6,294 nucleotides of DNA from Zoogloeaceae bacterium (GTDB taxonomy: Bacteria; Pseudomonadota; Gammaproteobacteria; Burkholderiales; Rhodocyclaceae): positions 1-6,294 of the forward strand of contig JAISLJ010000111.1 of assembly GCA_031290955.1 (NCBI GenBank), given 5' to 3'. Below, one piece after another: positions 5,734 to 6,294 of this stretch; within the stretch, counting starts at the first letter, position 1, and the number at the start of each line of letters is the position of its first letter. A program made the translations under genes and the position numbers. The notes beneath the pieces were generated by a model. It saw nothing but the letters and a program-made list of their open reading frames with translations. It was not told the DNA's origin and ran no database searches.

Positions 5734-5969
5734 TGGCCCGGCGGGATCGGCGGCACGAAAACGCGCTGGACAGGCGGGAGAGTACGCGCAGCGGTTCTTG
5801 GCGCTGAAGGGGGAAGTTTTTCGGTGGTGAGGTTCTTGAGCGCGGTCACTTCCGCCGTGGGGATATTCCACGCGGAAACCTTGGCGGTGGTGAGGATGGT
5901 TTGCCAGTTCTCGCTCATGGCGATTTGCGCCTCGCGTTTGCCGGGTAACCAGTCGGTTCTTTGGGTCAT
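5730..5969 (-). pseudogene. Truncated 'DWLP' hypothetical protein, N-terminal fragment
   Basis: A 79-codon ORF whose first 49 or so residues (MTQRTDWLPGKREAQIAMSE onward, to LKNLTT) match my memory of the N-terminus of longer uncharacterised bacterial proteins, in which a DWLP start leads to helices with 'W..I....TA' and then a C-terminal half of 100-200 residues. Here the helical pattern stops near base 5823. The remaining 30 residues are Pro/Arg/Thr-rich, unlike the family, and end at a TGA inside the metal operon's -35 box. An excellent ribosome-binding site (AAGGAG, 5977-5982) favours the second of two adjacent ATGs (5969). The fragment may still be translated. The likely history is deletion or insertion joining a broken gene to the operon's upstream DNA. 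The function of the full-length family is unknown to me. Confidence 0.5.
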
Positions 5970-5986
5970 CATGAACTCCTTTGGGT

Positions 5987-6047
5987 GAATCGTCCGGGAT
6001 GCGACATCTTCCTTCATCCGCCAGAATCGAATCATCCGGGATGCGAC
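5987..6047. repeat. Near-perfect 19-base direct repeat upstream of the right-hand transposase
   Basis: Two copies of gaatcNtccgggatgcgac (5987-6005 and 6029-6047) differ at one base (g or a) and are spaced 42 bases start to start. They fill the gap between the divergent truncated gene and the transposase; the second copy ends two bases before the transposase ATG. They could be subterminal transposase-binding sites or part of the element's left end. No inverted partner can be checked because the other end lies outside the window. Confidence 0.6.
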
Positions 6048-6049
6048 GC

Positions 6050-6294
6050 ATGGAAAAGATAGATGCCCGGAAACTTTCGCGTGACGCACAAGAAGAGATG
6101 CGTCGTCAGGCAATGCGACTGCGAGAAACGTTGAATTTGACGTGGAAAGAAGTGGCGCGCGTAACGGGGGTAAGTATTGGGACGGTACTGTTGTGGTCGA
6201 AACGTTACGAAAGCCATGGTTCCGATGGGTTGAAATCCCGAAGGCGAGGACGGCGTAAGTACTCTGGGCGGACATTGAGCCAGGTACAGGAATA
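6050..6294 (+). CDS. IS630-like transposase, N-terminal part cut by window edge
   Basis: The frame is open from the ATG at 6050 to the window end (81 codons), and the product begins MEKIDARKLSRDAQEEMRRQ. This is the characteristic opening of IS630-family transposases: a helical lead-in, then a helix-turn-helix (LTWKEVARVTGVSIGTVLLW, about 35-54), then a KR/SRRRGRR basic stretch and a second predicted helix. The DDE catalytic domain lies outside the window. An in-frame ATG at 6041 would add MRR; 6050 is preferred because GGGA lies at a suitable distance and because the family usually starts MEKID. It is the only gene on the plus strand. The GC content is lower than that of the operon, consistent with a mobile element. 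Confidence 0.85.
   Translation, partial: MEKIDARKLSRDAQEEMRRQAMRLRETLNLTWKEVARVTGVSIGTVLLWSKRYESHGSDGLKSRRRGRRKYSGRTLSQVQE

Noticed and set aside
2918..5830. 970-codon open frame on the plus strand opposite the metal operon
   Set aside because: It lies antisense to four well-supported genes; long antisense frames are common in GC-rich coding DNA. The translation is Gln/Arg/Ala/Gly-rich without domains.
5659..6051. 130-codon minus-strand frame over the truncated gene
   Set aside because: The alternative frame with the DWLP start has the strong ribosome-binding site and the family-like sequence. The repeated RIPDDS in this frame only reflects the direct repeat.
1..6294. CRISPR array, tRNA, rRNA, toxin-antitoxin or defence genes
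   Set aside because: No regularly spaced repeats, cloverleaf, conserved rRNA sequence or matching protein motifs were found on either strand.

Overview
The window comes from a GC-rich bacterium, most likely a beta- or gammaproteobacterium. This is inferred from the Gram-negative outer-membrane barrel protein, the YlqF/RbgA-type GTPase and the style of the metal-uptake operon; no rRNA or other taxonomic marker is present. It is best read as an ordinary chromosomal block, a zinc-type metal uptake operon plus a ribosome-assembly GTPase, bracketed by two IS630-like transposase genes that run off opposite ends.

Layout from right to left, the direction in which almost everything is transcribed (minus strand). 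At 6050-6294 (+) is the N-terminus of an IS630-like transposase, preceded by a 19-base near-perfect direct repeat (5987-6047). Divergent from it, at 5730-5969 (-), is a short fragment of a protein whose N-terminus I recognise from larger uncharacterised proteins. Its last third appears to be read-through into the upstream DNA of the next operon, since its stop codon lies inside that operon's predicted -35 box. The operon then runs: promoter (5705-5733), a small Cys/His membrane protein (5378-5662), an outer-membrane beta-barrel protein with an N-terminal coiled coil and a His-rich segment (3884-5293), a periplasmic metal-binding protein (znuA type, 2966-3874), an ABC ATPase (znuC type, 2382-2969) and an ABC permease (znuB type, 1466-2263). 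The barrel and znuA are 9 bases apart, and znuA and znuC overlap by 4 bases (GTGA). A 118-base spacer separates znuC from znuB.

Together these genes would carry a divalent metal, most likely zinc, across both membranes: the barrel protein as outer-membrane pore or metal collector, ZnuA as periplasmic carrier, and ZnuB/ZnuC as the inner-membrane pump. Neither a zur/fur regulator gene nor a classical Zur box is visible, although a 10-base palindrome sits between the promoter hexamers.

Next comes rbgA/ylqF (407-1312) with its own promoter. Immediately after its stop codon (TGAATG) the composition falls to about 37% GC (61-360, counted by hand), in a segment holding a 72-codon ORF of unknown function (188-406). 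At the left edge is the start of another IS630-like transposase (1-56, minus). No tRNA, rRNA, CRISPR array or defence system is visible. I do not see a clearly new system. The points most worth checking are the accessory genes of the metal operon, the truncated gene fused to its promoter, and the AT-rich small ORF.
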